From the NCBI GenBank assembly GCA_947629175.1, contig CANRCT010000008.1, positions 17,431 to 81,430 on the forward strand: a DNA stretch of 64,000 nt, given 5' to 3'. How positions within the stretch are numbered: the stretch's first letter is position 1; every line of letters starts with the position of its first letter. This document shows positions 22,355 to 35,109 of the stretch, piece by piece. A program made the translations under genes and the position numbers. This DNA is from an uncultured Muribaculaceae bacterium (GTDB taxonomy: Bacteria > Bacteroidota > Bacteroidia > Bacteroidales > Muribaculaceae). Below the pieces are notes generated by a model. That model was not told the DNA's origin. It ran no database searches and saw only the letters and a program-made list of their open reading frames with translations.

Positions 22355-23539
22355 TTAGTCGAGGATCTCGGTGATCTGGCCCGAACCTACTGTGCGGCCG
22401 CCCTCACGGATGGCGAAACGCAGGCCCTGATCGCAGGCTACCGAGTTGATGAGCTCAACGGTGATCTCAACGTGGTCGCCGGGCATTACCATCTCTACAC
22501 CCTCCGGAAGAGTGATCTCGCCGGTCACGTCAAGTGTGCGGATGTAGAACTGCGGACGGTAGTGGTTGTGGAACGGAGTGTGACGGCCGCCCTCTTCCTT
22601 CTTCAGGATATACACGGAAGCCTTGAACTTGCTGTGGGGCTTCACTACACCCGGATGGCAGATTACCATACCGCGCTTGATGTCCTTCTTGTCGATACCG
22701 CGGAGAAGCAGACCTACGTTGTCGCCGGCCTCGCCCTGATCGAGCAGCTTGCGGAACATCTCGACACCGGTAACAACCGACTTCATGTCAGCGCCCAGAC
22801 CCATGATCTGAACTTCGTCACCTACCTTCACAACACCGGTTTCGATACGGCCGGTAGCAACGGTGCCACGACCGGTGATCGAGAAGACGTCCTCGACAGG
22901 CATCAGGAAGGGTTTGTCGACGTCGCGCGGAGGCAGGGGGATCCATGTGTCAACGGCATCCATCAGCTCTACCACCTTCTCTTCCCACTGGGGCTCACCG
23001 TTGAGCGCGCCGAGGGCCGAGCCACGGATGATAGGAGTGTTGTCGCCATCGTAGTCATACGAAGAAAGCAGATCGCGCATCTCCATCTCTACGAGCTCGA
23101 ACATCTCTTCGTCATCGACCATATCGCACTTGTTCAGGAACACAACGATACGGGGAACGTTCACCTGGCGGGCCAGGAGGATGTGCTCGCGGGTCTGGGG
23201 CATCGGGCCGTCGGTAGCGGCAACCACGATGATAGCGCCGTCCATCTGAGCGGCACCGGTAACCATGTTCTTCACATAGTCAGCGTGTCCCGGGCAGTCA
23301 ACGTGAGCATAGTGACGGTTGGCGGTCTCATACTCTACGTGCGAGGTATTGATGGTGATACCGCGCTCCTTCTCCTCGGGAGCGTTGTCGATCTGGTCGA
23401 ACGACTTCACCTCCGACAGACCCTTCTTGGCCAGAACAGTGGTGATAGCGGCGGTCAGAGTGGTCTTACCATGGTCCACGTGACCGATCGTGCCGATGTT
23501 GACATGCGGCTTCGTTCTTTCGAATTTTTCTTTAGCCAT
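22355..23539 (-). CDS. tuf: Elongation factor Tu
   Basis: A 394-residue protein with G1 [10 protein letters not shown]2 RGITI, G3 DCPGH, G4 NKCD and G5 SAL, followed by two beta-barrel domains. It delivers aminoacyl-tRNA to the ribosome. It follows four tRNA genes in the same transcription unit. There are no unusual residues at the usual kirromycin-contact positions that I can judge by eye. Confidence 0.99.
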   Translation of the reverse strand: MAKEKFERTKPHVNIGTIGHVDHGKTTLTAAITTVLAKKGLSEVKSFDQIDNAPEEKERGITINTSHVEYETANRHYAHVDCPGHADYVKNMVTGAAQMDGAIIVVAATDGPMPQTREHILLARQVNVPRIVVFLNKCDMVDDEEMFELVEMEMRDLLSSYDYDGDNTPIIRGSALGALNGEPQWEEKVVELMDAVDTWIPLPPRDVDKPFLMPVEDVFSITGRGTVATGRIETGVVKVGDEVQIMGLGADMKSVVTGVEMFRKLLDQGEAGDNVGLLLRGIDKKDIKRGMVICHPGVVKPHSKFKASVYILKKEEGGRHTPFHNHYRPQFYIRTLDVTGEITLPEGVEMVMPGDHVEITVELINSVACDQGLRFAIREGGRTVGSGQITEILD

Positions 23540-23638
23540 AACTCTGCTTTATTTTCTTTGTTAGTTTATTGTCTCTTTTGAGCCGCAAACGCCGCGACGG
23601 TGGATGCACCATCGGGGCAGCGTCTGAGGTTTTATTGG

Positions 23639-23710
<72 letters not shown>

Positions 23711-23722
23711 GATTGTCATTGG

Positions 23723-23795
23723 AGCGGAAGACGAGGCTCAAACTCGCGACCCTCAGCTTGGAAGGCTGATGCTCTATCAACTGAGCTACTTCCGC
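23723..23795 (-). tRNA. tRNA-Gly (UCC)
   Basis: Acceptor GCGGAAG/CTTCCGC, anticodon loop CTTCCAA (TCC), T-arm GCGAG/CTCGT. The CCA is encoded at 23720-23722. It is 12 bp upstream of tRNA-Thr(GGU). Confidence 0.95.
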
Positions 23796-23850
23796 ATTGC
23801 TTTGCCGCCGGCGAAGCGGCCGCAGCCGACTTCACGCGGTTCATTGCGTG

Positions 23851-23933
23851 TGGGCGAAGATGGATTCGAACCACCGAAGGTAAAAACCAGCAGATTTACA
23901 GTCTGCCCCATTTGGCCACTCTGGTATTCGCCC
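23851..23933 (-). tRNA. tRNA-Tyr (GUA)
   Basis: A class II tRNA with a long variable arm (TGGTTTTTACCTTCGG region), acceptor GGGCGAA/TTCGCCC, anticodon GTA in the loop CTGTAAA. No encoded CCA. Confidence 0.95.
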
Positions 23934-24033
23934 TTTCATAATAACATAAACTTTTGCGACCTCCCGGGCGTTTTCATATCCGGACAACAGGAATCTCTCT
24001 TCCCGTCGCGGCAGCCGGCCGCGGTCTCTTTTG

Positions 24034-24107
24034 AGCCTCTTGTCGGATTCGAACCAACGACCCCGAGATTACAAATCACGTGCTCTGGCCAACTGAGCTA
24101 AAGAGGC
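24034..24107 (-). tRNA. tRNA-Thr (UGU)
   Basis: Acceptor GCCTCTT/AAGAGGC, anticodon loop TTTGTAA (TGT). The anticodon stem CGTGA/TCTCG has one U-U mismatch (29-41). First gene of the superoperon. No encoded CCA. Confidence 0.93.
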
Positions 24108-24152
24108 GAGATTTGAGCTGCTGACACTTGCGCGTCCGGCTCAAAAGCGATG

Positions 24153-24184
24153 CAAAATTACAACCGATTTTCCATATCTCCAAA
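24153..24184 (-). promoter_or_regulatory. Promoter of the tRNA-tuf-rpoBC superoperon
   Basis: The minus strand reads TTTG, 20 nt, TAATTTTG: a full match to the Bacteroidetes primary sigma consensus. The initial transcribed sequence contains TCGCTTTTGAGCCG, shared with the tRNA-Glu/rpsT promoter at 35514-35544. Confidence 0.88.
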
Positions 24185-24276
24185 CATCCCGACGTTTTTT
24201 TTCGCAAAAATTCCGTTTTTCAGACATTTTAACCTGACTATCAGATACATTACGGCAAGCACTCCCGCATAGACTG

Positions 24277-24307
24277 TTGTCCGTTACCAAAATAATACTT
24301 ATATTTG
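24277..24307 (+). promoter_or_regulatory. Promoter of the aminopeptidase P gene
   Basis: TTG at 24277-24279, 20 nt, TATATTTG at 24300-24307, about 40 nt before the ATG at 24348. The remainder of 24108-24347 holds the divergent superoperon promoter. Confidence 0.8.
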
Positions 24308-24347
24308 CATCACATCATATCATTCAACCCTTAATATTGTCAACACC

Positions 24348-26114
24348 ATGCTACAACAGCTCCGCGACCTGATGCGCTCCAGAGGCATCGACGCCGCAAT
24401 ATTCCCGCAGACCGACCCACATCAGAGTGAATACGTCGCCGACCACTGGCAGGTGCGCCGCTGGCTCTCCGGATTCACCGGATCAGCCGGATCGCTCGTA
24501 GTCACCCAAAAGGAAGCGTTTGTCTGGGCCGACTCACGCTACTGGCTTCAGGCCGCAGCGCAGCTCGAAGGCACCGGCATCGGAGTAATGGAAGAGGGAA
24601 AGCCACAGACGCCCACCATCACCGGATGGCTGTGCGGCAATCTGAAACCGGGTCAGACCGTAGGCATCTACGGTATGCTGTTTTCGATCGACGCCACGCG
24701 CGACCTTGAGCAGAGCCTCGCCAAAGCCGGCATACGCCTCGATGTGGGATTCGATGCCGCGCGTGAGCTTTGGAACGCGCGCCCCGAGATGCCCCTCGAC
24801 CCGGTTTTCGTCCACGAAGAGAAATATGCCGGCGAATCAGCCACGTCAAAGACGGCCACGATCATGAAAACTGTCAGAAGCCTTGGAGCCAACGCCATAT
24901 TCATATCCGACCTCGCCGAAATCGCCTGGACGCTCAACATCCGCTCGCGCGACGTCGAGTCCAATCCCGTGGCGGTCTCGTTCCTTTATCTTTCCGACAG
25001 CAATTCCACCCTGTTTGTCGACCCGCGTAAACTGACGCCCGACGTAGCTGCCTATCTCGAAGGATGCGGCATAGCCACGATGCCCTACGACCGCGCGCTT
25101 GCGTTTCTTGCAGGGCTGCCCGGCGACGCGAAAGTGCTCGTAAGCCCGTCGCAGACCGCAGGCGACGTCGCCCGCACGCTCGGATCACGAGCCGTAGAGG
25201 GCGCCTCGCCCGTAGCGTTGCTCAAAGGGTGCAAGAATCCGGTGCAGATCGAGGGAATCCGCCAGGCAATGCGCCGCGACGGAGCTGCGCTCGTAAAAGC
25301 ATTCATGCGGATAGAGGCCGACGTAGCCGCCGGACGGCGCGTCACCGAAATGGATATAGCCGACATCCTTACGCACTACCGCTCGGAGCAGCCGCTCTAT
25401 TTCGACCAGAGCTTCGAGACGATAGCCGGCTACGGCCCCCACGGAGCCATAGTCCACTACTCCGCCACCCCGGCAACCGATGCGACAGTGGCGACCGACA
25501 GCCTGCTGCTTGTCGACTCCGGAGCGAGCTATCTTGACGGCACCACCGACATCACGCGCACCGTGGCGCTCGGAGAACCCACAGCCCGGCAGCGCACCGA
25601 CTTCACCCTCGTCATGAAAGGACATATAGCCCTCGCATCGGCCGTCTACCCCGAAGGGACACGCGGCGCACAGCTCGACGCATTGGCACGCATGCCGCTC
25701 TGGCAGCATGGCCTGTCCTACCTCCACGGCACCGGCCACGGCGTCGGTCACTTCCTCAACGTCCACGAGGGCCCGCAGAGCATCCGCCTCAACGAGAATC
25801 CGACCCCGCTCATGCCCGGAATGGTCACTTCCGACGAACCCGGACTCTACCGCGCCGGCCAATATGGCATACGCTGCGAAAACCTCGTGCTCACGGTTCC
25901 TGCCATGGAGACAGAATTCGGCCGTTTCCTCAAATTCGAGACGCTGACGCTTTTCCCGTTCGACCGGAAGCTCTTCGACCTCTCCATCATGACTCCCGAC
26001 GAGATCCGCTGGGTCGACGAGTACCACGACCGCGTAAGAAGAGAACTGTCGCCTCTCCTCTCTGACACCGAAAACGCATGGCTGGCCGACCGCACCCGTC
26101 CGCTACGCTCATAA
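24348..26114 (+). CDS. Xaa-Pro aminopeptidase (M24B)
   Basis: The 588-residue protein is the long form of aminopeptidase P. It has two N-terminal creatinase-like domains (HQSEYVADHWQVRRWLSGFTGSAGSL at about 26-50) and a C-terminal pita-bread catalytic domain. Metal-ligand residues are visible: D390 (LLVDSGA), D401 (GTTDITRT), the histidine motif HGTGHGVGH (460-468), and the two glutamates in TSDEPGLY and RCENLVL. It removes N-terminal residues before proline. There is no signal peptide, so it is cytoplasmic. The gene has a full consensus promoter and is followed at 29 bp by the hexapeptide-repeat gene. Confidence 0.95.
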   Translation: MLQQLRDLMRSRGIDAAIFPQTDPHQSEYVADHWQVRRWLSGFTGSAGSLVVTQKEAFVWADSRYWLQAAAQLEGTGIGVMEEGKPQTPTITGWLCGNLKPGQTVGIYGMLFSIDATRDLEQSLAKAGIRLDVGFDAARELWNARPEMPLDPVFVHEEKYAGESATSKTATIMKTVRSLGANAIFISDLAEIAWTLNIRSRDVESNPVAVSFLYLSDSNSTLFVDPRKLTPDVAAYLEGCGIATMPYDRALAFLAGLPGDAKVLVSPSQTAGDVARTLGSRAVEGASPVALLKGCKNPVQIEGIRQAMRRDGAALVKAFMRIEADVAAGRRVTEMDIADILTHYRSEQPLYFDQSFETIAGYGPHGAIVHYSATPATDATVATDSLLLVDSGASYLDGTTDITRTVALGEPTARQRTDFTLVMKGHIALASAVYPEGTRGAQLDALARMPLWQHGLSYLHGTGHGVGHFLNVHEGPQSIRLNENPTPLMPGMVTSDEPGLYRAGQYGIRCENLVLTVPAMETEFGRFLKFETLTLFPFDRKLFDLSIMTPDEIRWVDEYHDRVRRELSPLLSDTENAWLADRTRPLRS

Positions 26115-26143
26115 ATCCACACCAGAATACACCGCTTCCAATA

Positions 26144-26677
26144 ATGATAATTCCACTCAGGGGATTCACCCCACAGATAGGCGAGGGCACATTCATAGCC
26201 CCCAATGCCTCGATAATCGGCGACGTGGTCGTAGGACGCGACTGCTCGATATGGTTCAACACCGTGCTTCGCGGCGACGTCAACTCCATCCGCATCGGCG
26301 ACCGCGTCAACATCCAGGACGGCACCGTACTGCACACCCTTTATCAGAAATCCACCATCGAGATAGGCGATGACGTGTCGGTAGGGCACAACGTCACGCT
26401 CCACGGATGCCACATCCGCCCCTTCGCGCTTATAGGCATGGGAGCCGTGGTGATGGACGACGCCGTGGTCGGCGAGGGTGCCCTTGTGGCGGCAGGATCG
26501 GTCGTGCTCTCGCGCACGCAGATAGGCCCCAACGAGCTCTGGGGAGGAGCGCCGGCCAAATTCATCAAGATGGTCGACCCGCAGCAGGCGCGTGAGCTCA
26601 ACATCAAGATAGCACGCAACTATCTGATGTATTCGCGCTGGTACACCGATCCCGAAGGATCGGAGCCACAGCTGTAG
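26144..26677 (+). CDS. Gamma-carbonic-anhydrase-like hexapeptide-repeat protein
   Basis: A 177-residue left-handed beta-helix protein with hexapeptide repeats (IGEGTFIAPNASIIGDVVVG...). Three histidines sit at the places of the gamma-CA zinc ligands: H64 (TVLHT), H82 (VGHNV) and H87 (LHGCH). The YrdA/PaaY-like group has this form; activity as carbonic anhydrase is not assured. The ATG at 26144 starts at the conserved N-terminus; an in-frame ATG at 26078 lies inside the aminopeptidase gene. It ends 9 bp from the convergent kinase gene. Confidence 0.9.
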   Translation: MIIPLRGFTPQIGEGTFIAPNASIIGDVVVGRDCSIWFNTVLRGDVNSIRIGDRVNIQDGTVLHTLYQKSTIEIGDDVSVGHNVTLHGCHIRPFALIGMGAVVMDDAVVGEGALVAAGSVVLSRTQIGPNELWGGAPAKFIKMVDPQQARELNIKIARNYLMYSRWYTDPEGSEPQL

Positions 26678-26686
26678 ACCGCATGG

Positions 26687-28360
26687 TCAGTAGCTAAAGG
26701 AGGAACCGCCGATAAACTCGCGGATAAGCGACGTCGAAGGCACATACTCCTTGCCTATCGGAGCGAAATAGCTCAGGAATTTCCGGAGCCTTGAGGCCTC
26801 GGCATATTCCGGTATGTCGCGCGGCACGCCCGACAGCACCCTGTCGGCCTCCTCCTTGATCACTCCGAGTTCGAAGAGCAGCGACGAATTGAATGTGGCG
26901 TCGGCATTCTCCTGATAAGGGAATATCCAGCGCTCTTCGCCGCGGCGCACGCTCGGCCAGCGCCTGATGGTGTCCACGGCAGTCGTCCCGCGGTATTTGT
27001 GGTCGCGGATTATGCGGCGGAGCAATCGGTTGTCGGTCGTGGGCACCCAGTTGTGGTCGTCGATGGCTATCGTGGTAAGCGCCGACACGTATATGCGGTA
27101 GCGCATGGCCGGATCCACCCGGGCCGTAAGTTCCGGATTAAGTCCGTGGATGCCTTCGATGAGCAGTATAGAGCGGTCGCCGAGCTTTATGCGGTTGCCG
27201 CGGTATTCGCGGCCGCCAGTCGAGAAATTATAGTAAGGGAGCTCCACCTCGTCGCCTGCGAGCAGACGGTTGAGATCGGCATTGAACTGCTGTATGTCGA
27301 GCGCATAGATCGACTCATAGTCATATTCGCCCGACTCGTCGCGCGGAGTGTGTTCCCTGTCGACGAAATAATCGTCAAGCGATATCATCTGCGGCTTCAG
27401 CAGGCAGGTCATCAGCTGGATGGCCAGACGCTTGGTAAAAGTGGTCTTGCCGCTCGACGACGGGCCGGCTATCAGCACTATTCTGGCGCCACCCTCGTCA
27501 AACCTCCTGGAGATTTCGTCGGCCAGAGTGGCGATGCGGTTGTTGTGGAGCGCTTCGCTGACGTTGATGAGCATCGCCGTCTGATCATGAGCCACGGCCT
27601 CGTTCAGCTCGCCGCAGTTGCTCACGCCCACAATCGAATTAAACTGAAGATAGTCGGTAAAAGCCTTGTACATCTTCTCCTGGCTGACCGGACGTCGCGG
27701 CTCAGAAGGATTGGCCGGATCGGGGCCGAGCAGCAGCATGCCGTCCTTGTAGAGCTGCAGGTCAAACACCCCGAGCATGCCGGTCGACGGCGCGAGCTGT
27801 CCGTAATATGAGTCGCAAAGTCCGTCGAGACGGTAATACACCGTATACAGGTCGTGGAGCGTATCGAGCAGTCGCACCTTGTCGTCCATACCCTGACGGC
27901 GGAATATCTCGGCCACGTCGGAAGTCAGACGCTCCTTGCGCTCGAATCTGATGTCACGGGCCACGAGCCCGAGCATATAATCCTTCAGCCGGGCTACCGT
28001 CGCGGCGTCAAGCCTCACTCCCTCCCCCGTCACACGGCAGTTGTAGCCGCGGGCCAGCGAATGGACTATCTGCAGCCTCGCGCCGGGCAGACAGTCGTTG
28101 ACAGCCTTGTAGAGCATCATGCACAGGGAGCGTATGTAAGTGCGGTGGCCCGAATTGCTCTCCACCGGCATATACTCCACCATCTTGGGAGAAAACACCG
28201 GGAAGCTCAGGTCTTCCGTCTTGTGGTTGACACGCGCGCATATCGGCATGAAGCCTATGCGCTCTCTTATCCGTCCGTATATGTCGAGCAGCGATTCGCC
28301 GCCCTTTATATCGACATACTCCTTTATGTTGACGCAATATATCTTCAGTCTGTCGCTCAT
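26687..28360 (-). CDS. Uridine-kinase-like nucleoside kinase with TGS/threonyl-tRNA-synthetase-like N-terminus
   Basis: A 557-residue protein. Residues 1-60 are TGS-like. Residues about 70-150 resemble the second additional domain of threonyl-tRNA synthetases (GHRTYIRSLCMMLYKAV...IVHSLARGYNCRV). The C-terminal half is a phosphoribulokinase/uridine kinase domain with P-loop GPSSSGKTT (299-307), SLDDYFVDRE and LIEGIHGLN. This composite is common in Bacteroidetes and Firmicutes and is usually annotated as nucleoside kinase; the substrate is unproven. It is a single gene facing the carbonic-anhydrase-like gene. Confidence 0.88.
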   Translation of the reverse strand: MSDRLKIYCVNIKEYVDIKGGESLLDIYGRIRERIGFMPICARVNHKTEDLSFPVFSPKMVEYMPVESNSGHRTYIRSLCMMLYKAVNDCLPGARLQIVHSLARGYNCRVTGEGVRLDAATVARLKDYMLGLVARDIRFERKERLTSDVAEIFRRQGMDDKVRLLDTLHDLYTVYYRLDGLCDSYYGQLAPSTGMLGVFDLQLYKDGMLLLGPDPANPSEPRRPVSQEKMYKAFTDYLQFNSIVGVSNCGELNEAVAHDQTAMLINVSEALHNNRIATLADEISRRFDEGGARIVLIAGPSSSGKTTFTKRLAIQLMTCLLKPQMISLDDYFVDREHTPRDESGEYDYESIYALDIQQFNADLNRLLAGDEVELPYYNFSTGGREYRGNRIKLGDRSILLIEGIHGLNPELTARVDPAMRYRIYVSALTTIAIDDHNWVPTTDNRLLRRIIRDHKYRGTTAVDTIRRWPSVRRGEERWIFPYQENADATFNSSLLFELGVIKEEADRVLSGVPRDIPEYAEASRLRKFLSYFAPIGKEYVPSTSLIREFIGGSSFSY

Positions 28361-28428
28361 ATTCCTTGAATCTCCCTTAGGTTGATAATGAATGATGCCG
28401 GTGAATGATCCGGATGCCTGAACCCTCG

Positions 28429-28953
28429 TCAGAGCGACGACAGGGCACGCAGCTCCTCAAGCACCTCCAGGCGCGAGAGATGACGCCGACGTTTCAGCGT
28501 GTCGGCGAATTCATGGGCCACTCTGTGGACACCCTGATGATTGAACACTCTGAAAAGATATGTATACTCCTTGTCGAAAATGTGGCGCGCCTCATCCTCG
28601 TCGAGCGAACACGTCTCGCGGCCCTCGTCCACTACCGTGTCCTGCAATCCCTTCCGCACTTCCGGAGCCACCATCGAGCGGTCGAGGATCATCCTCCGGC
28701 ACATCACGTTGCTGATCAGCATCGCCACCGTCAGGCTGAAATTTTCGCGTATCTCCGACCATGCGGCCTTTGCCGACAGACCGGGATTGCCTGAAAAATA
28801 GAAGTTACTGTGCATTTCCATCATTTCGCCCGGAGCGGCGTCAAGACCCACTCCGGTGAGTTTGTCCTCACCGTCAAACACCACTATGCCTATGGCCATG
28901 CCTGTGGCGCCGTAGCATTTGTCGTCTTCGTTGGTATAACTCAGTTTTTCCAT
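28429..28953 (-). CDS. Conserved Bacteroidales protein of unknown function
   Basis: A 174-residue soluble protein without signal or membrane segment. It opens with MEKLSYTNEDDKCYGATGMAIGIVVFDGED, then a helical region (FSLTVAMLISNVMCRRMILD) and a charged helical C-terminus (HEFADTLKRRRHLSRLEVLEELRAL). I recognise no domain. It lies 53 bp after the porZ-like gene on the same strand, so it may be the last gene of the leuS operon. Codon use and GC match the core genome. Confidence 0.7.
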   Translation of the reverse strand: MEKLSYTNEDDKCYGATGMAIGIVVFDGEDKLTGVGLDAAPGEMMEMHSNFYFSGNPGLSAKAAWSEIRENFSLTVAMLISNVMCRRMILDRSMVAPEVRKGLQDTVVDEGRETCSLDEDEARHIFDKEYTYLFRVFNHQGVHRVAHEFADTLKRRRHLSRLEVLEELRALSSL

Positions 28954-29006
28954 ATCTTTTCGGTTTATTCGTTTTATCTATTGATTCTAACCCTGTCCGG
29001 GGCCCG

Positions 29007-31424
29007 TTAGTTCACTACCAGTATCTTTGCCACGGCTCCTTTGGCCGGTGAGGAAGCCGGCCCGCTCGAAGCCATCACGTAATATACCCCCGACGGGACA
29101 CGCCTGCCGGCATGGTTCTCCACCGGCCAGCGCAGCATACCGCCCTCGGCACGTCCCTGCCACACCACTCGCCCCGACGCATCGGCTATTTTGACAAGAG
29201 ATCCATCCATAAGTCCCGATATAGTCACGTCAGTCCGGGTCTCCGGCGTGACCGGATTGGGATATACTTTCACCGATGAATAGTCGTCGGCAGGGGCCGA
29301 TGCCGTGCCGCCGTATTCGATAAGCCCGCGCGAGATGCCTATCATAACGGTATTGTCCCTTTGGGAAGCGTACACGGCTTTCACTTCGTCGTCATCCATC
29401 AGACGGCACTTGTCGGAAGTCAGGTGCTCCACTGCAGCCGATCCGTCAGGCGAAAGCAGATAGAGCCCGGAGGATGCCGTGGACACCCACTTGCGGTTGC
29501 CTCCGTCGACCGAGATATCGGTCACCATATCGCTTTCCAGAAAATAGTCGGCCAGACCGGTACCGTCGTCGTGCGACACCTTCAGACGGCGTACCCGGAA
29601 ACCGGGAGCGAACATATCCGCCGGACAGTCTATCACTATTACTCCCCCGTCGGCCCCGATCCACACCGCTCCGTTGCGGTCCTCGGCTATCGAGGTGAAA
29701 TGATCGGTGGTAAACGTTATGCCGTCCTGATCCACGAGTTCATGAAGGCGCGCAATGCGGTCGTCGTTCAGATCATTGTCGGTTCCGCACCGGTCCACGG
29801 CAAGCAGCCCGTTGCGCCCGTCGGAGTCAAACGCCAGCGTGACGTCGGATTTCGTACAGTGAAACACCCTGACATCTTTGTGAAGCACCGCGCCCTGCAG
29901 ATCAAACGTCCGCCAGTCCGACGGCTTTACCGCATCGGTCGGCAGCCCGAGCTTGTCGGCCGGCAATACTGCCAGCCCGGCGCTTCCGCCTTCGGAAGTG
30001 GAACCCATCCACAGATTGCCCCCGCGGTCGAACGCCAGGTCATAGACCCTCCATCCGTAAAGATCCGCGAGCGGCGAGTTTGAATCGTTGAAACGGCCTG
30101 TAAGCTGACGCCCGGTTATGCGGTACACCCCGTCGTTGGCCGTGGCCAGAAAATATGTGTCGGGATCGTCGGGATCCTGCGCGATGCGCTCCGGCGAGAG
30201 AGCCACACGGCCCGCGTTCTTCTGACGGTCGGCCGCCACACGGTTGAGCGCCTCGACGCCGACCGCCGATATGTTGGCCGCACTCTCGCCATCGATCAGC
30301 GTCGTGGCCTGCGGAAGGCCCTCGCGGTCGTCGGGCTGCATACGGTAATTGGTTGCGCCCTGGTTGCTTACATAAACCCGGCTGCAGGTGGCATCCGGTA
30401 TGATCATGGCCACATCGCGCGTGAAAATACACCCCTGCGGGATAAACCGCTCGACCGCCGTCGTCCACGCTCCGCCTCCGTTGCTGACAGCCTGCATGAG
30501 GCCGTCGGCCGACAGACACCACAGACGCGACTGCGGCTCATCCGAAGCCATGACTGTCGACGCCCCGTGAGTGTCGGGTAGAGCCGTCAGCCGCTCTGAC
30601 TTTCCGGAGGCATCGAGTCGCCACATGCATCCGTCGGCCCCGCGCAGCCATGCCGTGCCCGGAGCGACGGCGATAAGCGGATCGGCCGAAACGTCGACCC
30701 ATGCTTTCTCATTGTAAGCCCCCGTCGCCGGATCTGTCTCGGCCAGCGCGACGAGCCTGTCGAACACGATCATCAGCCGCGAGTCGCCCATACCGACGAG
30801 ATCGCGCGCTCTGCCGCGGCCGACGATCGGCCGGAAAGCGTCAAAGCCGCGCAGCGGTCCGCTCTTTGGAGCACCCATGATCTCCTCGCCGCTTTTTATG
30901 ACCAGCCACGGCCCCATTACGGTGACCAGATCCACTCCGCGGCCATAGCGTCCCGAATCGGCCACACGCTGTTTTTTTAGATCGATCCTGACTATACCGA
31001 AGCCTGTGGCCAGATACGCGTCGGAGCCGTCGACAGTCAGGTCATACACCGCATGGTCGCTGACATCGGCGGCGTCGCGGATCTCAGGCATCGGCGTGAT
31101 GCCGTCGGCAGTGATGAGATCGACATGGCCAGACTCATAAGCCACCACGAGAGTAGCCGCGTCGACCGAATACGCCATCATAACGGCGCCTGTCGCGCCG
31201 CATCCTTCGGCAACGGTAAAGGCCGTAACCTCATCGGTCGACTTGTCACGGGCGAAAAGGGAGCCGCCGATCATGAAATAGACCTTCTCGGCCGTCTCTA
31301 CCACCGACTGCGGCGCACCGGTCCACACCGGACGCACGCGCCAGCTGCCCGGCACCATATCGCCCACGGCGGACGCCACGGCAACGAGCATCATCAGCAG
31401 CGACAGCAGCCCCCTGCGCATCAT
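29007..31424 (-). CDS. PorZ-like two-propeller protein with type IX sorting domain
   Basis: An 805-residue protein: signal peptide (residues 1-20), then two beta-propeller-rich regions. The first (SWRVRPVWTGAPQSVVETAEKVYFMIGGSLFARD) resembles the N-terminal propeller of PorZ, and propeller repeats continue to about 710. The C-terminus is a T9SS type A sorting domain (YPNPVTPETRTDVTISGL, then a KIADASGRVVWQG strand and PSGVYYV). PorZ is a component of the type IX attachment complex at the outer surface in Porphyromonas. No other por genes are in view. The start overlaps the rdgB stop by one base (TGATG), so it is co-translated in the leuS operon. Confidence 0.75.
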   Translation of the reverse strand: MMRRGLLSLLMMLVAVASAVGDMVPGSWRVRPVWTGAPQSVVETAEKVYFMIGGSLFARDKSTDEVTAFTVAEGCGATGAVMMAYSVDAATLVVAYESGHVDLITADGITPMPEIRDAADVSDHAVYDLTVDGSDAYLATGFGIVRIDLKKQRVADSGRYGRGVDLVTVMGPWLVIKSGEEIMGAPKSGPLRGFDAFRPIVGRGRARDLVGMGDSRLMIVFDRLVALAETDPATGAYNEKAWVDVSADPLIAVAPGTAWLRGADGCMWRLDASGKSERLTALPDTHGASTVMASDEPQSRLWCLSADGLMQAVSNGGGAWTTAVERFIPQGCIFTRDVAMIIPDATCSRVYVSNQGATNYRMQPDDREGLPQATTLIDGESAANISAVGVEALNRVAADRQKNAGRVALSPERIAQDPDDPDTYFLATANDGVYRITGRQLTGRFNDSNSPLADLYGWRVYDLAFDRGGNLWMGSTSEGGSAGLAVLPADKLGLPTDAVKPSDWRTFDLQGAVLHKDVRVFHCTKSDVTLAFDSDGRNGLLAVDRCGTDNDLNDDRIARLHELVDQDGITFTTDHFTSIAEDRNGAVWIGADGGVIVIDCPADMFAPGFRVRRLKVSHDDGTGLADYFLESDMVTDISVDGGNRKWVSTASSGLYLLSPDGSAAVEHLTSDKCRLMDDDEVKAVYASQRDNTVMIGISRGLIEYGGTASAPADDYSSVKVYPNPVTPETRTDVTISGLMDGSLVKIADASGRVVWQGRAEGGMLRWPVENHAGRRVPSGVYYVMASSGPASSPAKGAVAKILVVN

Positions 31425-32001
31425 CAGAGCGAATTAAAGTATTCCAGCAGCCGGGCCGTGGCGCGGCCGCGGTGGCTTATGGCATTTTTCTCTTCAGGAG
31501 TCATCGAGGCAAACGACTCGGTATATCCGTCGGGACGGAACACCGGATCGTAGCCGAATCCGCCGTCGCCGTCGCGCTCAGTCAGGATCTCACCGTCGAC
31601 ACGTCCCTCGAACACCTTCACCTCATCGCCCTCGGTGAGAGCGATAACGGTGGTGAAATGTGCCCTGCGGTCGGCCACCCCCTCCATACGGCTGAGCAGC
31701 AGATCCACGTTGGCCTGAGAGTCGTGACCCGGCCCTGCATAGCGGGCCGAATGCACGCCCGGCTCGCCGCCGAGCGCATCCACCATCAGGCCCGTATCGT
31801 CGGCGAAGCAGTCGTAGCCGTAGCGGTCGCGCACCCAGCGGGCCTTGGCTATGGCGTTGCCCTCGATTGTCGGCTCATTCTCGGGGATGTCGTCATGGCA
31901 GCCGATGTCGGCCAGCGAGAGTATCTCCAGTCTGTCGCCCGCTATCGCCCGAAGCTCTTCGAGTTTGTGAGCGTTGTTGGTGGCAAAAACGATCCTGCGC
32001 T

Positions 32002-32005
<4 letters not shown>
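31424..32005 (-). CDS. rdgB: dITP/XTP pyrophosphatase (RdgB/HAM1)
   Basis: A 193-residue protein with the HAM1 pattern: [15 protein letters not shown], the E-rich [16 protein letters not shown] segment, [15 protein letters not shown] and HSARYAG, then [11 protein letters not shown] and SHRGRA. It hydrolyses non-canonical purine nucleoside triphosphates. It begins in a 4-bp overlap (ATGA) with leuS and its stop overlaps the porZ-like start by one base. Confidence 0.97.
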
Positions 32006-34779
<2,774 letters not shown>

Positions 34780-34824
34780 TGTAGGATGTTATGTGTAAAT
34801 TTCAGTTTCTTTCTTTGCCAGCTA

Positions 34825-34856
34825 CAAAATTAATCAAAAGTCGGCAAGCCGTCAAA
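34825..34856 (-). promoter_or_regulatory. Promoter of leuS-rdgB-porZ
   Basis: The minus strand reads TTTG, 20 nt, TAATTTTG; the -7 box is 46 nt before the leuS ATG. Confidence 0.85.
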
Positions 34857-34907
34857 TTTTATCCGCGTGCCTTCGGGCGGCCGCCCGCTTTGCATACCGG
34901 CCGGATA

Positions 34908-34942
34908 CAAAAAAAGGAATGACGCACCTCACGGCGCATCAG
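34908..34942 (-). terminator. Terminator after tRNA-Glu
   Basis: The minus strand forms an 8-bp stem GATGCGCC/GGTGCGTC (two G-U pairs) with a 4-nt loop, followed by a run of T. It lies 30 bp beyond the tRNA-Glu 3' end and closes the tRNA-Glu/rpsT/tRNA-Glu unit. Confidence 0.75.
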
Positions 34943-34971
34943 TCCAGAAACAATTAAGGGGGAAAATTATG

Positions 34972-35043
34972 TAGCCCATAGGAGAATCGAACTCCTCTTT
35001 CAAGAATGAAAATCTTGCGTCCTAGCCGATAGACGAATGGGCC
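34972..35043 (-). tRNA. tRNA-Glu (UUC), copy 1
   Basis: Acceptor GGCCCAT/ATGGGCT (one G-U), anticodon loop TTTTCAT (TTC), T-loop TTCGATT. No encoded CCA. Identical to the copy at 35404-35475, including several flanking bases. Confidence 0.96.
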
Positions 35044-35109
35044 GGCCATGATTTCATCGGATGGCTGTCGCCTCAGAGCTGCCGCTCCGTGGCCTTGCAG
35101 TCCCCGCTA